Shown: positions 1 to 8,106 of the stretch, piece by piece | Layout: the number at the start of each line of letters is the position of its first letter | Numbering within the stretch: position 1 is the stretch's first letter | Assembly (NCBI GenBank): GCA_023423605.1 | Contig: JAFAFF010000309.1 | Coordinates: 1-33,346, forward strand | Source of the DNA: Pseudomonadota bacterium | GTDB lineage: Bacteria; Pseudomonadota; Gammaproteobacteria; Xanthomonadales; Xanthomonadaceae | DNA: 33,346 nucleotides | Reading direction: 5' to 3' | Position numbers and translations under genes: made by a program | The notes under the pieces: generated by a model | Seen by the model: the letters and a program-made list of their open reading frames with translations, nothing else | The model's database searches: none | What the model was told of the DNA's origin: nothing

Positions 1-244
1 CGATGCTGATTCCCGGGATGTAACGGATGGCCTCTTCCATGGTGTTGGCCATCTCCGCATCCAGGTCGGCGGCGCTGAGCACGGTGACATTCTGGTTGCG
101 GGATTTCGATTTCTTCGCGCGCTCGGCCTCCACGCGCACGGTATCCAGGGTACTGGCGCCGGCCGGCGCATCGGCGCGTGCATCGGCAACGACGGACAGG
201 CCGGCGAACACCGCCAGCGAGAGCAGGGAGAAGGACAGCTTCAT
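1..244 (-). CDS. TonB-dependent receptor, N-terminal part (heme/hemoglobin-type), runs off the window
   Basis: Only the first 81 codons are present; the gene continues beyond base 1. The visible protein has a hydrophobic signal peptide ending near ADARA, then a TonB-box-like LDTVRVEA. The start of the plug domain follows, with NVTVLSAADLD and MANTMEEAIRYIPGISI. The string EAIRYIPGISI resembles the plug of the hemoglobin/heme receptor branch (compare VRYEPGVSV in that family), so heme or haem-protein uptake at the outer membrane is the best guess. The ATG at 242-244 is supported by CGGAG about 10 bases upstream. It lies 175 bases downstream of the EF-hand gene on the same strand, so it may be the last gene of that operon. 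The substrate cannot be settled from this fragment. Confidence 0.8.
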   Translation of the reverse strand, partial: MKLSFSLLSLAVFAGLSVVADARADAPAGASTLDTVRVEAERAKKSKSRNQNVTVLSAADLDAEMANTMEEAIRYIPGISI

Positions 245-348
245 CGGGAAAACTCCGGGAGGAAAAGGCTTGGAAGACGCCGTTCCTGGCTGCCGGAGTT
301 CGAAGGACCGGTGCGCGCTGGGTGGGTGTCGCGTGGTTCAGTGGGTGT

Positions 349-378
349 TGCCGGCCGGCCTCGCCCGCCGGCCCGGCA
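349..378 (-). terminator. GC-rich hairpin between EF-hand gene and TonB receptor
   Basis: The arms TGCCGGCCGGC and GCCGGCCCGGCA pair over about 11 bp with one bulged C, around a loop of about 7 nt. No T-run follows on the minus strand, so it is not a classical intrinsic terminator. It could attenuate or stabilise the message between the two genes. Confidence 0.25.
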
Positions 379-419
379 TCAATGTGCAGGATGGAAGGCG
401 CGAAGACGGGCGCCTGCCA

Positions 420-1259
420 TCACCTGGCGGTCGGTTCGGGATCGCGGGCGTCGACGATGCCATCACCATCGGTGTCGGCGCGATCGAACAGGCGCCTGCC
501 CGATACCTGGTACTCGGCGAACGTCATGCGTCCATCCTTGTCGGTGTCCAGGGCATTGAAGCGCACGCCCGCCTGTCGTTCGCTGGCGGCGCGGACCTTG
601 CTGCGCTGTGAATCCAGGCGACCTGCGAATTCGCGGGTGTACTCGTCCAGGTCCAGCCTGCCATCGTTGTCGGCATCGGTGCCCGCGAAGGTCGCCGCCC
701 GCGCCGCGTCGAATTCGGCGCGATCCACGACCCCATCTCCGTTGCGGTCATAAAGCTCCAGCATGCCGTTGGCGGTGTGCGAGGTCGGCATCTTCAGGGG
801 ATCGCGGTTGCTGGCCGCAGCCGTCTCGCGCGTGGCGTCCTGGCTGCGTTCATGGGCAGCCCAGGTCCGTTCACCGGCGGCATCGAATTCGGCACGGCTG
901 ACATGGCCATCCTTGTCGCGGTCCAGCGCCCTGAAACGGGTATCGGTCTGCCGCAGATGTCCGGCGTGCGCTTCGGCCAGCCGCGCATCGAAGCGCTGCA
1001 GGTATTCATCGATGTATTCCTGGCGGCTTACCACGCCATCGTGGTTGGAATCAGTGGCGTCATAACGTGCGCGGCGGAACTGTTCGAACTGCGCCCAGCT
1101 GACCGCACCGCGCTGCTCCGGATCGAACTGTGCCAGGAACGCCTTGGCCGATGATGACGCAACGGCATCGGCATGGCCGCCCGTGGCGTGGGAGGGTGCA
1201 TTCTGGGCAGCAGCACCGAATGCCACGGCGAGGGCCGCGACGGGAAGCAGGATCTTCAT
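420..1259 (-). CDS. Secreted EF-hand calcium-binding protein with six EF loops
   Basis: A 279-aa protein with an N-terminal signal peptide (MKILLPVAALAVAFGAAAQ). Six recognisable EF-hand loops follow near residues 70-81 (DSNHDGVVSRQE), 113-124 (DRDKDGHVSRAE), 171-182 (DRNGDGVVDRAE), 195-206 (DADNDGRLDLDE), 238-249 (DTDKDGRMTFAE) and 262-270 (DTDGDGIVD). A degenerate loop may lie near 45-56. The helices between loops are rich in Ala, Arg and Glu. The family binds Ca2+ and acts outside the cytoplasm; a specific role is not known to me. The ATG at 1259 follows AGGGG at 6 bases. The gene starts 24 bases after the DUF4198 stop, so the two are almost certainly co-transcribed, with a TonB receptor downstream. 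Confidence 0.85.
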   Translation of the reverse strand: MKILLPVAALAVAFGAAAQNAPSHATGGHADAVASSSAKAFLAQFDPEQRGAVSWAQFEQFRRARYDATDSNHDGVVSRQEYIDEYLQRFDARLAEAHAGHLRQTDTRFRALDRDKDGHVSRAEFDAAGERTWAAHERSQDATRETAAASNRDPLKMPTSHTANGMLELYDRNGDGVVDRAEFDAARAATFAGTDADNDGRLDLDEYTREFAGRLDSQRSKVRAASERQAGVRFNALDTDKDGRMTFAEYQVSGRRLFDRADTDGDGIVDARDPEPTAR

Positions 1260-1283
1260 GGTTTTCCCCTTGGTCGAGATGGC

Positions 1284-2077
1284 TCAGGGTTCGAGGACGC
1301 GGAAACTGAGCGTGTAGTTGTTGCCGTACTGCGGCGCGGCGGCACCTTCAGGCGCGGCGCCGCGGTAACGGATCAACGCCAGGTAGCTGCCGGCTTCCGT
1401 CAGCGGCAGGCGGACCCCGCCCTGCGCATCGGTGGTCAGCTCCACTGCCGCTGGCTGGGTGCGGCCCTCCCCCTGCGCACGGTGGATCTCCACCTTCTGT
1501 GCGGGCAGCGGCTTGCCGTCGTAATGGATGGCGAGTTCGAACGTCTCGCCGCTGTACAGGTCGCTGGGATGGGTGACCGGCACCAGCTCCAGGCCCTTGC
1601 CATAGGGCTTCAACGCGGCACGGGTGGGCGCCCCTGCGGTGAGATAGACCTCCGAACGCGAAAGGCTCTGGTAATGCGAGAGGAGCCGGGCGCCGGCCGG
1701 CAACGGCCTGGACGGATCGCGACTGCTTTCGGTCCTGCCATCGAGTTCCCAGGTGCGGAACACCGCCCCAGGCGGTTGCCGGTACTGAACCGGTAGGTGC
1801 CCTTGCGGCCCGGCAGCGTCTGTTCGGCCACCGCGCGCGTCTTCAGGTAATGCACGGTATCCGGCGCGTGCCGCGTGCCATCGGGATCGGTCACCACGAA
1901 GGTGCTGTTGTCGAACACCACTTCGGGCACGAAGAAGGTCTCGGCGAAACTGGCGTCCAGTGTCACCACACTGTCAGGACCTACGTCGAAGCTCGCCGGC
2001 GCCGGGTAAGGGGTATGTGCGTGCGCAGGCGCAACCACGGCCGCCAGCACCAGGCTGGCAATCAGAAGACGTTTCAT
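1284..2077 (-). pseudogene. DUF4198-family periplasmic protein, interrupted by a one-base frameshift
   Basis: Two overlapping reading frames together make one DUF4198-like protein. The N-terminal part starts at the ATG at 2077 (GAGAG lies 6 bases upstream, which favours this over 2083). It has a signal peptide ending AHA, so the mature protein would begin with histidine (HTPYPAP), and it reads to GTYRFSTGNRLG. The C-terminal part continues in another frame from VFRTWELDG through SRSEVYLTAGAPTR to NNYTLSFRVLEP, the usual family end. Restoring one G in the four-base homopolymer at 1766-1769 rejoins the frames as NRLGAVFRTWELDG. DUF4198 proteins are periplasmic and some belong to metal uptake systems. 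Whether the break is a real mutation or a sequencing error in the homopolymer cannot be decided here. Confidence 0.75.
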
Positions 2078-2121
2078 CGGCATCTCTCACGGAAGGCGCC
2101 GACCCTTGGCCGGCGGCGCAT

Positions 2122-2150
2122 ACCCTACGCTTATCGCGAATGCTTCGCAA
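2122..2150 (-). promoter_or_regulatory. Predicted sigma70-type promoter of the DUF4198/EF-hand/TonB operon
   Basis: On the minus strand a -35-like TTGCGA (2150-2145) and a -10-like TAGGGT (2127-2122) are separated by exactly 17 bases. The expected start near 2115 gives a leader of about 38 nt before the ATG at 2077. Confidence 0.45.
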
Positions 2151-2152
2151 TA
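2132..2152. promoter_or_regulatory. Fur-like palindromic operator overlapping the -35 element
   Basis: Arms TATCGCGAA and TTCGCAATA flank TGC; 8 of 9 positions are complementary. The core GCGAATGCTTCGC resembles the high-GC Fur boxes seen before iron-uptake genes in xanthomonads. It covers the -35 region of the predicted promoter, the placement expected of a repressor site. The assignment to Fur is an inference. Confidence 0.45.
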
Positions 2153-2170
2153 CGATCCGTCAGCATGTTC

Positions 2171-4756
2171 TCAGCCGCGCGGCTTTGCCGGATTCAGCAG
2201 GTTGGAGAAGAACAGCGCATTGATCAGCAACCGATCGGTGCCATGCCAATACTTGCGATGCGCAGGATCATCCGCGAACAGCACCACGTTGCCCTGCCCC
2301 TGCGGCGATACCAGCAGCCAGGCCGAGCCCGCGACCCGCCCACGGTTGCGTTCGGACAGATAGCCATTCACCCGCGGCGCGTCATCCACCCGCACCACGG
2401 TCGAGAACGGATTCGCACTGGGCTGCAGGACCACCGTGCTTTCCTTGTTCACGGCCAGCCGGCTGCCTGGCACGCCGAAGCCCAACGGATGCGTGATATC
2501 GATCGCAGCGCTCAGGATATTGCCGCTGACCCGTTCGATCGCCGCGATGTCGCGCTGGTCGCCGAATGCCTGGCGGCCGCTGTAGTCCGCATCCGGTTCC
2601 GCTGCCAGTGTCTCGCCCTCGGCCAGCTTCTTCTCCACGGCCCACCGCGACGCAGTGCCATAGGTGACCAGCGAGCCACCCGCCTGGACCCAGCGTTTCA
2701 ACGCAGCCACCGCATCGGCATCCACGCCGTCGTATTTGCCGCCGGACAGCACGATCGTGGTGTAGCGGTCCAGCGCCACCCTGCCCAGTTGCGAGGGATC
2801 GATCTTGCTGGCCGGAACATGCAGTTGCTGGTCAAGCAGGAACCATGTCGAGCCGATTTCGGTGGCTGTCACCCCTTCGCCCATCACCAGCGCGACTGCC
2901 GGCTTGCGCAGCGCCTTTACGCCATCGCTGCCCAGGTCGATGCCCGCCCGGTTCTGTCCCGTGGCCAGTGCATGCACGGTGACCTGGGTTGCCTGCGCGA
3001 TGGACTGCACGGCATCCCGCAATGCGGCGTCCTGCAGCGGCTGGCCCGCCACCGGCACCACCACGCTGCCGGCCGCGAACTCACGCTCACCCGCGGACGT
3101 GGTCGCGGTAAAGGGCCTGAACGTAGCCCGCGCCGCCAGCCCGCTGGACTGCAGTGCGTACAGGGCGGCACCGGCGTTGTAGTCGCGCCAGTCGATCACA
3201 TACGCATAGCCGGCCTGGCCGCCCTGCACGCTGCCTTCGATGGCAGGCAACGAGGTGATGCGCGCACCTTCGCCCACGCGTGCCTTGCTGCCGGCGAAGG
3301 CCACGCCGTACGCCGGTGCGATGGCGTAGGAGGTGCTGCCGTAGAACACGTCGCCCTTGATGGCCGGCGTCTCCGCGAAGATCGAATGCACCAGGCGGAA
3401 CTGCGGCTGCACCACCGGCACCACATAGGCACTGCCTGGTTCGAAACGATGCCCGTCGACGGTCACCGCCGAAGCCAGCGCATGCACCTGGATTCCATGC
3501 AGCAGCAGCAGTTCCAGCAGCCGGTTCGTGAGCGCGGGATCATGCACGTCACCGAACACGAAGCTCTTCACCGGCTGCTGCGCCGCCTGCTTCAGCGCCG
3601 ACTGGAAGAAGGACTTCTGCAGATCGAGCAGTCCTTCGCGTTCGGCGACCGCACCGCGCACCGTGCCCAGTCCGGTAGCCACCTGGTTGCGGATGGTGAA
3701 GGGAAACGTCAGCAGCCCATTCACCGATTCCTGCACACGGCCACGCGAACTGGCCTGTTCAACGGTCACGCCGACTGCGCCGTGGAAATCGGGGTAGGTA
3801 GAGCCGTACACCGGCGAGAAGTTGTCGTAGTTCTCACCCGTGTAGTACAGCGATCCCAGCGCATCCAGCGAGGCGGCGTGGTATCTGGCCAACGTCTTGT
3901 TGAATTCGTACGAGGCCGCCGGAAGCAAAGGACTCTGCATGCTCTTCGGCGACGGCTCGAAGTAGTAGGTGCTGTCCTTGCCCATCTCGTGGAAGTCGAT
4001 CTGGACATTGGGATACCACTGGTGGAATACCTCCACCTTCGGGCGGCTGTCCTGCTGGGTCAAGGCCAGCCAATCACGGTTGAGATCGGTGAAATAGTGG
4101 TTGGTACGCCCCTGCGGGAACGGTTCAACGTGCTCCTTGTCAGCCGGATCGGACGAGGCGGGAAGAGAAGCGTAGGCGTTGTGCCAGTTCGCCGCACGGT
4201 CGCGCCCATCCGGGTTCTGTGCCGGATCGAACAGCACCACCGCCTGCTGCAGCCACTGCTGCGCTTCGGCGCTGCGGCTGGCCACCAGGTAGTAGGCGGT
4301 CAGCATCGCCGCCTCGCCGCTGGATGTTTCGTTGCCATGCACGCTGTAGCCCAGCCACACCACCACCGGACTGTCGCCGGCCGCCGCGCGCGGCTGCGAG
4401 GGATCGACCAGCGTTGCGTGCTGCTGCCGCAGCTGTTCCAGCCGCGCGTGGTTGTCGGCCGCGGTGACCGTGGCGATGATCAGCGGGCGGCCCTCGTAAC
4501 TGCGGCCGATCTCCCTCACGTGGATCCTGTCCGAGTGACTGGCCAGCGCGTTGAAGTACGCCACCAGCTGGTCGTGGCGCGTGTAACGGCTGCCGATCTC
4601 GTAACCCAGGAACTGCTGCGGCGTGGGAATGGCGGGATCGAAATCGTCGGCCTGGGGAAAGAAGTACGCGCTCTGGGCGTGGGCAGGCAGCACGGCGGAA
4701 AAGGCCACCGGCACGGCAATGAGCAACGACAGCAACACACAGCGATGGAAAGACAC
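2171..4756 (-). CDS. M14-family zinc carboxypeptidase-like protein, secreted
   Basis: An 861-aa protein with a signal peptide ending near AHAQS. The peptidase M14 core lies at about residues 45-345. The zinc motif is HGNE (H140, E143), the third ligand is H256 in IDFHEMG, and the candidate catalytic glutamate is E333 in VTVEQASSRG. NPDGR (181-185) and DLNRDW (224-229) are further family signatures. The long C-terminal half has a region near PYDGVDADAV followed by LKRWVQAGGSLVTYG that looks like a glutamine-amidotransferase-like fold of unknown role. The product should trim peptides in the periplasm or outside the cell. The start is a GTG with GGGGA upstream. It lies 77 bases downstream of a TonB receptor on the same strand, so peptide digestion coupled to uptake is a reasonable inference. 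Confidence 0.85.
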   Translation of the reverse strand: MSFHRCVLLSLLIAVPVAFSAVLPAHAQSAYFFPQADDFDPAIPTPQQFLGYEIGSRYTRHDQLVAYFNALASHSDRIHVREIGRSYEGRPLIIATVTAADNHARLEQLRQQHATLVDPSQPRAAAGDSPVVVWLGYSVHGNETSSGEAAMLTAYYLVASRSAEAQQWLQQAVVLFDPAQNPDGRDRAANWHNAYASLPASSDPADKEHVEPFPQGRTNHYFTDLNRDWLALTQQDSRPKVEVFHQWYPNVQIDFHEMGKDSTYYFEPSPKSMQSPLLPAASYEFNKTLARYHAASLDALGSLYYTGENYDNFSPVYGSTYPDFHGAVGVTVEQASSRGRVQESVNGLLTFPFTIRNQVATGLGTVRGAVAEREGLLDLQKSFFQSALKQAAQQPVKSFVFGDVHDPALTNRLLELLLLHGIQVHALASAVTVDGHRFEPGSAYVVPVVQPQFRLVHSIFAETPAIKGDVFYGSTSYAIAPAYGVAFAGSKARVGEGARITSLPAIEGSVQGGQAGYAYVIDWRDYNAGAALYALQSSGLAARATFRPFTATTSAGEREFAAGSVVVPVAGQPLQDAALRDAVQSIAQATQVTVHALATGQNRAGIDLGSDGVKALRKPAVALVMGEGVTATEIGSTWFLLDQQLHVPASKIDPSQLGRVALDRYTTIVLSGGKYDGVDADAVAALKRWVQAGGSLVTYGTASRWAVEKKLAEGETLAAEPDADYSGRQAFGDQRDIAAIERVSGNILSAAIDITHPLGFGVPGSRLAVNKESTVVLQPSANPFSTVVRVDDAPRVNGYLSERNRGRVAGSAWLLVSPQGQGNVVLFADDPAHRKYWHGTDRLLINALFFSNLLNPAKPRG

Positions 4757-4833
4757 GAGTGTTCCCCGGAAGGGCCGCCGGCAGGTGCAGGCGGCGTGGA
4801 CGAAGGATGCGGAGCCGGCCGTGCCCGGCGGCC

Positions 4834-7524
4834 TCAGAAGCGGTAGTCGAATCCCACCGTGAAGTAGCGTCCGCGCAGGTCGTACTGGCTGAAGTCGTAA
4901 GGCGCGCGGATGCCGGGGAAAGAGGCGTCGTATGGCGGATCCTCATCGCCCAGGTTCTGGATCTTCGCGTACAGCGTCAGCTGCTCGAAGCCGGTGTAGC
5001 CCAGGTACAGATCGAACTGGCTGTACGCATCCACGCGGTCCTGCACCGCCTGCGCGCTGGCGCTCGCCTTCTGGTCGTAGCCGCTGGTGTAGTACCAGGT
5101 AAGCGCGGTACGCACATCGCCGGTGCTCCAGTCCAGCGTGGTGGTCGCCTTGTTCTTCGGCAACGTCGCGCCCAGGTTGCTGCCGGCATAGTCCACCAGC
5201 GGGCCGTCGATCACGGTCGGCCGCCTGTAGTCGCGCACGTGCGTATAGGCCGAGGACAGGTTGAACTCGCCGAAGCGATCGGTGGGAATCCGCTGCCGCA
5301 GCTCCACGTCGATGCCGGACGTCTGCAGCGTGCTCAGGTTCTGGTAACGGTTGTACACCGCCAGCAGCTTGCCGCGCTCATCACGCAGCACGGCGCCGGG
5401 CACATCGTCGGTTACCAGGGTCTGGGTGTTGTTGGTGCCGACCAGGTTCTCCAGTTCTATCCTGTAGTAATCCACGCTCAGGCTGGTAGTGGCCCAGGGC
5501 GACAGCACCACGCCGAAGTTGTAGCTGCGGGTACGTTCCGGCTTCAGGTCGGTGTTGCCGACGGTGAAGAAGGTCGGGTTCTGGCGCGAGCCCGGCAGGT
5601 CCGGGTCGCGCGGATCCACCACGCTGCCGTAGGAGATGCTGGTGCTGTCCGAGTTCTCGGAAAGCGACGGTGCGCGGAAGCCCTTCGATGCCGCCGCACG
5701 CACCAGCAGCACGTCCAGTGGCTGCCAGCGCAGGCCGACCTTCGGCGAGAACGCGTCGCCGAAGTCGTCGTAATGATCCGCACGCGCGGCCACCGAAAGC
5801 TCCAGCGTCGAGGCCAGCGGAATGTTGGCCTCGGCATAGGCGGCGGTCACGTTGCGCTCGCCATGGACCTCGGCGATGGCCGGGCGCACCTGCAGTCCGG
5901 CGTCGATCTGCCACGGATTGTTCGAATCCAGCTTCTCACGGCGCCATTCCACGCCCGAGGCGAAGCCGATGTCGCCCGCCCAGGTGTGGCCGAGCGTACC
6001 GGACAGCTTCGCGTCGATACCCTGCAGTTTCGACTCGGCCGGGCGCAGCGTGGCTATGTTGATTCCATCGAGCACCGCCTGCGGCGTGGCCGAGGGATCC
6101 AGCAGGTTGTAGCTGCCGGTGGCCAGCGCATCGGCCAGCGCCCAGCGATTGGCGAAGCCGCCCGATACCGTTTCCCGCTCGCTGCTGCGCGCGCCGAATG
6201 CACCCGCTTCCCAGTCCCATCTTCCGGTGCGGCCGCGCACACCGAACAGGCCACGGTAGGATTGCGAACGATTGGTCTTGATCGTGCCGCCGAGGTCGAA
6301 GAACGTGTACTCGATCGGTATCGCCCGGCCATAGGCGTTGTAGGGATTGCCGGCCGGCAGGTTGGAGGACACCGGCTCGGCCAGCCCGGTATCTGCATTG
6401 AGCGCGAAACGGCCGCTTTCCAGGGTGAAGAACGGGCTGCTGCCGAACCAGGAAACACCCTTGACTTCGCTGTACAGGACTTCGCCGAACGCTTCGATGG
6501 TGTCGCTGAGGCGGAAGGTGCCGTTGGCATATGCCTGCCACCGCTTGGTGGAAGGAATCAGCGTGGTATACGGCGCCTGGTTGAAGCCGCAGGTGTCGCC
6601 GGCCAGGCCATCGATCGGTGCGCTGGCCACCCGCGTGGTGCCCTCCGGGCAGTGTCCTTGCGCATCCAGCATCGGCACCGATACGCCGTCCACCAGGTAC
6701 CGCGCGCCCTTGGCCGACCAGCCGTTCCAGCGCCCGCCGGGCTGGTCGCTGTAGATGCCGGACGTCGTCAGGTCGCGCTCGTCCTGGTCCAGCCGGTCAC
6801 GGTTGTAGCCTTCCAGGCTGACCAGGATGTTGTAGCCATCACGGTCCAGGTCGCCCAGGCCGCCGACGAACTTGAACTTGTGTTCGTCCAGGCCGCCCTG
6901 GTCGGCAGTGCCGGCGCTGGCGCCGAACTCCGCGCCCTGGAAATCCTGGCGGGTGATGATGTTGACCACACCGGCAACGGCATCCGAACCGTACACCGCC
7001 GATGCTCCATCCTTCAGCACCTCGATGCGCTCCACGGCGACCAGCGGCAGGGCGTTGAGATTGACGAAGGTGTCGGAAAGACCGTTGGCCGGGAAACCGT
7101 AGTTGGCCAGCCGGCGGCCATTGAGCAGCACCAGGGTGTTCTTCTGCGAAAGGCCGCGCAGGCCGATCCCGGCCGAACCCGATGCCCAGCCACTGTTGGA
7201 GGTTTCGTTGGCGGCATTGCCGGTATTGGCGGAAAGGGAGCGAAGCACGTCGGCCACGGACGCTTTTCCGGTGGCGTCCAGCTGTTCGCGGTCGATCACC
7301 TGCACCGGATTGGCGGTTTCGGTATCGCTGCGCTTGATGTTGGAGCCGGTGACACGTACGGCCGCCAGCGTGCTGGCATCGCCCGTGGCGGCGGTGGAAG
7401 CGGAGGTCTCGGCGGCGGCGGGCAAAGGCGCGGCCAAGGCGGCGGCAAGAGCCGCCACGAGCAGGGTGTGCTGGGGCATGTGGTAATCGTGGGGGTGGGT
7501 GGTGGTGGCTCCGCAGTAGCGCAT
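4834..7524 (-). CDS. Large TonB-dependent receptor, substrate unknown
   Basis: An outer-membrane active-transport receptor of about 896 aa. After a signal peptide (LLVAALAAALAAPLPAAA) comes a TonB-box region (LAAVRVTG) and SNIKRSDTETANPVQVID, typical of the large xanthomonad TonB receptor branch. The plug carries GLSQKNTLVLLNGRR, IEVLKDGASAVYGSDAVAG and VVNIITR. The barrel ends in YFTVGFDYRF with the terminal phenylalanine used for membrane insertion. The ATG at 7524 has GGAAG 9 bases upstream and is reported here. The ATG at 7479 gives a neater signal peptide (MPQHTLLVAA) but lacks a visible ribosome site; the true start is one of these. The M14 peptidase follows in the same direction, suggesting peptides or peptide-bound ligands as substrate. 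Confidence 0.9.
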   Translation of the reverse strand: MRYCGATTTHPHDYHMPQHTLLVAALAAALAAPLPAAAETSASTAATGDASTLAAVRVTGSNIKRSDTETANPVQVIDREQLDATGKASVADVLRSLSANTGNAANETSNSGWASGSAGIGLRGLSQKNTLVLLNGRRLANYGFPANGLSDTFVNLNALPLVAVERIEVLKDGASAVYGSDAVAGVVNIITRQDFQGAEFGASAGTADQGGLDEHKFKFVGGLGDLDRDGYNILVSLEGYNRDRLDQDERDLTTSGIYSDQPGGRWNGWSAKGARYLVDGVSVPMLDAQGHCPEGTTRVASAPIDGLAGDTCGFNQAPYTTLIPSTKRWQAYANGTFRLSDTIEAFGEVLYSEVKGVSWFGSSPFFTLESGRFALNADTGLAEPVSSNLPAGNPYNAYGRAIPIEYTFFDLGGTIKTNRSQSYRGLFGVRGRTGRWDWEAGAFGARSSERETVSGGFANRWALADALATGSYNLLDPSATPQAVLDGINIATLRPAESKLQGIDAKLSGTLGHTWAGDIGFASGVEWRREKLDSNNPWQIDAGLQVRPAIAEVHGERNVTAAYAEANIPLASTLELSVAARADHYDDFGDAFSPKVGLRWQPLDVLLVRAAASKGFRAPSLSENSDSTSISYGSVVDPRDPDLPGSRQNPTFFTVGNTDLKPERTRSYNFGVVLSPWATTSLSVDYYRIELENLVGTNNTQTLVTDDVPGAVLRDERGKLLAVYNRYQNLSTLQTSGIDVELRQRIPTDRFGEFNLSSAYTHVRDYRRPTVIDGPLVDYAGSNLGATLPKNKATTTLDWSTGDVRTALTWYYTSGYDQKASASAQAVQDRVDAYSQFDLYLGYTGFEQLTLYAKIQNLGDEDPPYDASFPGIRAPYDFSQYDLRGRYFTVGFDYRF

Positions 7525-7542
7525 GAACGGTCGCTTCCGGAC

Positions 7543-7599
7543 CAATAACATCTCTTCATACGGATATAAGAGACAATAACATCTCTTCATCGCGATGAA
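7543..7599. repeat. Repeat-rich control region between TonB receptor and queD
   Basis: A 17-bp perfect direct repeat, caataacatctcttcat, occurs at 7543-7559 and 7574-7590 (period 31). The second copy is part of an inverted repeat: AAGAGA at 7568-7573 and TCTCTT at 7582-7587, 8 bases apart. A perfect 14-bp palindrome, TTCATCGCGATGAA, spans 7586-7599. These lie 20-75 bases upstream of the TonB receptor start and are much less GC-rich than the genes on either side. They look like binding sites for a regulator of the receptor operon. Confidence 0.55.
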
Positions 7600-7644
7600 C
7601 ATGTTTTTGAATGCGCAGTGGCACAGGCATGCCCGTGTCGCCGC

Positions 7645-7650
7645 TACAAT
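7645..7650 (+). promoter_or_regulatory. -10 hexamer TACAAT of queD, six bases before the ATG
   Basis: TACAAT is followed by exactly six bases and then the queD ATG at 7657, with no ribosome site visible in between. Transcription would start at or beside the A of the start codon, giving a leaderless mRNA. No clear -35 element is visible. Confidence 0.5.
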
Positions 7651-7656
7651 GGCCGC

Positions 7657-8022
7657 ATGGAAATCTTCAAAGTCTTCATGATCGAGGCAGCCCACCGCCT
7701 GCCCAACGTGCCGCCGGGCCACAAGTGTTCGCGCTTGCACGGGCATTCCTTCCGCGTGGAGCTGAAAGTTGCTGGCGAGCCTGGCGCAGACACGGGCTGG
7801 ATCATGGATTTCGGCGACGTGAAGGCGGCCTTCCAGCCTCTCTATGACCGCCTGGACCACCATTACCTCAACGACATTCCCGGCCTGGAGAATCCCACCA
7901 GCGAGAACCTGGCGGTATGGATCTGGCGCGAGCTCAAACCGTTGCTTCCCGCCCTGAGCGAGATCACCGTGCATGAAACCTGCACCTCAGGCTGTCGCTA
8001 CCGCGGGCCACAGGGCGGATGA
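7657..8022 (+). CDS. queD: 6-carboxy-5,6,7,8-tetrahydropterin synthase (QueD)
   Basis: A 121-aa member of the 6-pyruvoyl-tetrahydropterin synthase family, the same length as E. coli QueD. It converts 7,8-dihydroneopterin triphosphate to 6-carboxytetrahydropterin in the cytosolic pathway to queuosine (preQ0). Visible residues are zinc ligands H13, H28 and H30 (EAAHR and RLHGHSF), catalytic C24 in [10 protein letters not shown], the LDHHYLND histidines, PTSENLA, and the substrate glutamate in VHETCTSG. The ATG at 7657 is chosen over an upstream in-frame start at 7618 because [13 protein letters not shown] is the family N-terminus. No other queuosine gene is nearby. It is divergent from the TonB receptor. 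Confidence 0.92.
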   Translation: MEIFKVFMIEAAHRLPNVPPGHKCSRLHGHSFRVELKVAGEPGADTGWIMDFGDVKAAFQPLYDRLDHHYLNDIPGLENPTSENLAVWIWRELKPLLPALSEITVHETCTSGCRYRGPQGG

Positions 8023-8030
8023 CAAGTGCT

Positions 8031-8059
8031 TGATCCTGAACGGGATTCAGACAGGATCA
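8031..8059 (+). other. Hairpin just after queD
   Basis: TGATCCTG (8031-8038) and CAGGATCA (8052-8059) form a perfect 8-bp stem around a 13-nt loop, starting 9 bases after the queD stop. No T-run follows, so it may protect the 3' end or pause polymerase rather than act as a strong terminator. Confidence 0.4.
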
Positions 8060-8078
8060 GGAAATTGGCGCGACACTG

Positions 8079-8106
8079 TTGCAATGCAGCAAAAAAGGCG
8101 TATGCT
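8079..8106 (+). promoter_or_regulatory. Predicted promoter of the small RNA
   Basis: TTGCAA (8079-8084) and TATGCT (8101-8106) are separated by 16 bases, a good sigma70-like arrangement. The expected transcript start is close to 8113. Confidence 0.5.

Noticed and set aside
1850..4846. 998-codon open frame on the plus strand
   Set aside because: It is antisense to the M14 peptidase, has no domain, and is rich in Arg and His as expected of a shadow frame in GC-rich coding DNA.
4759..7548. 929-codon open frame on the plus strand
   Set aside because: It mirrors the TonB receptor; the minus-strand frame has all family motifs and this one none.
7525..7974. N-terminal extension of the TonB receptor frame
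   Set aside because: The extra residues are antisense to queD or lie in the repeat-rich control region; the receptor signal peptide starts at 7524 or 7479.
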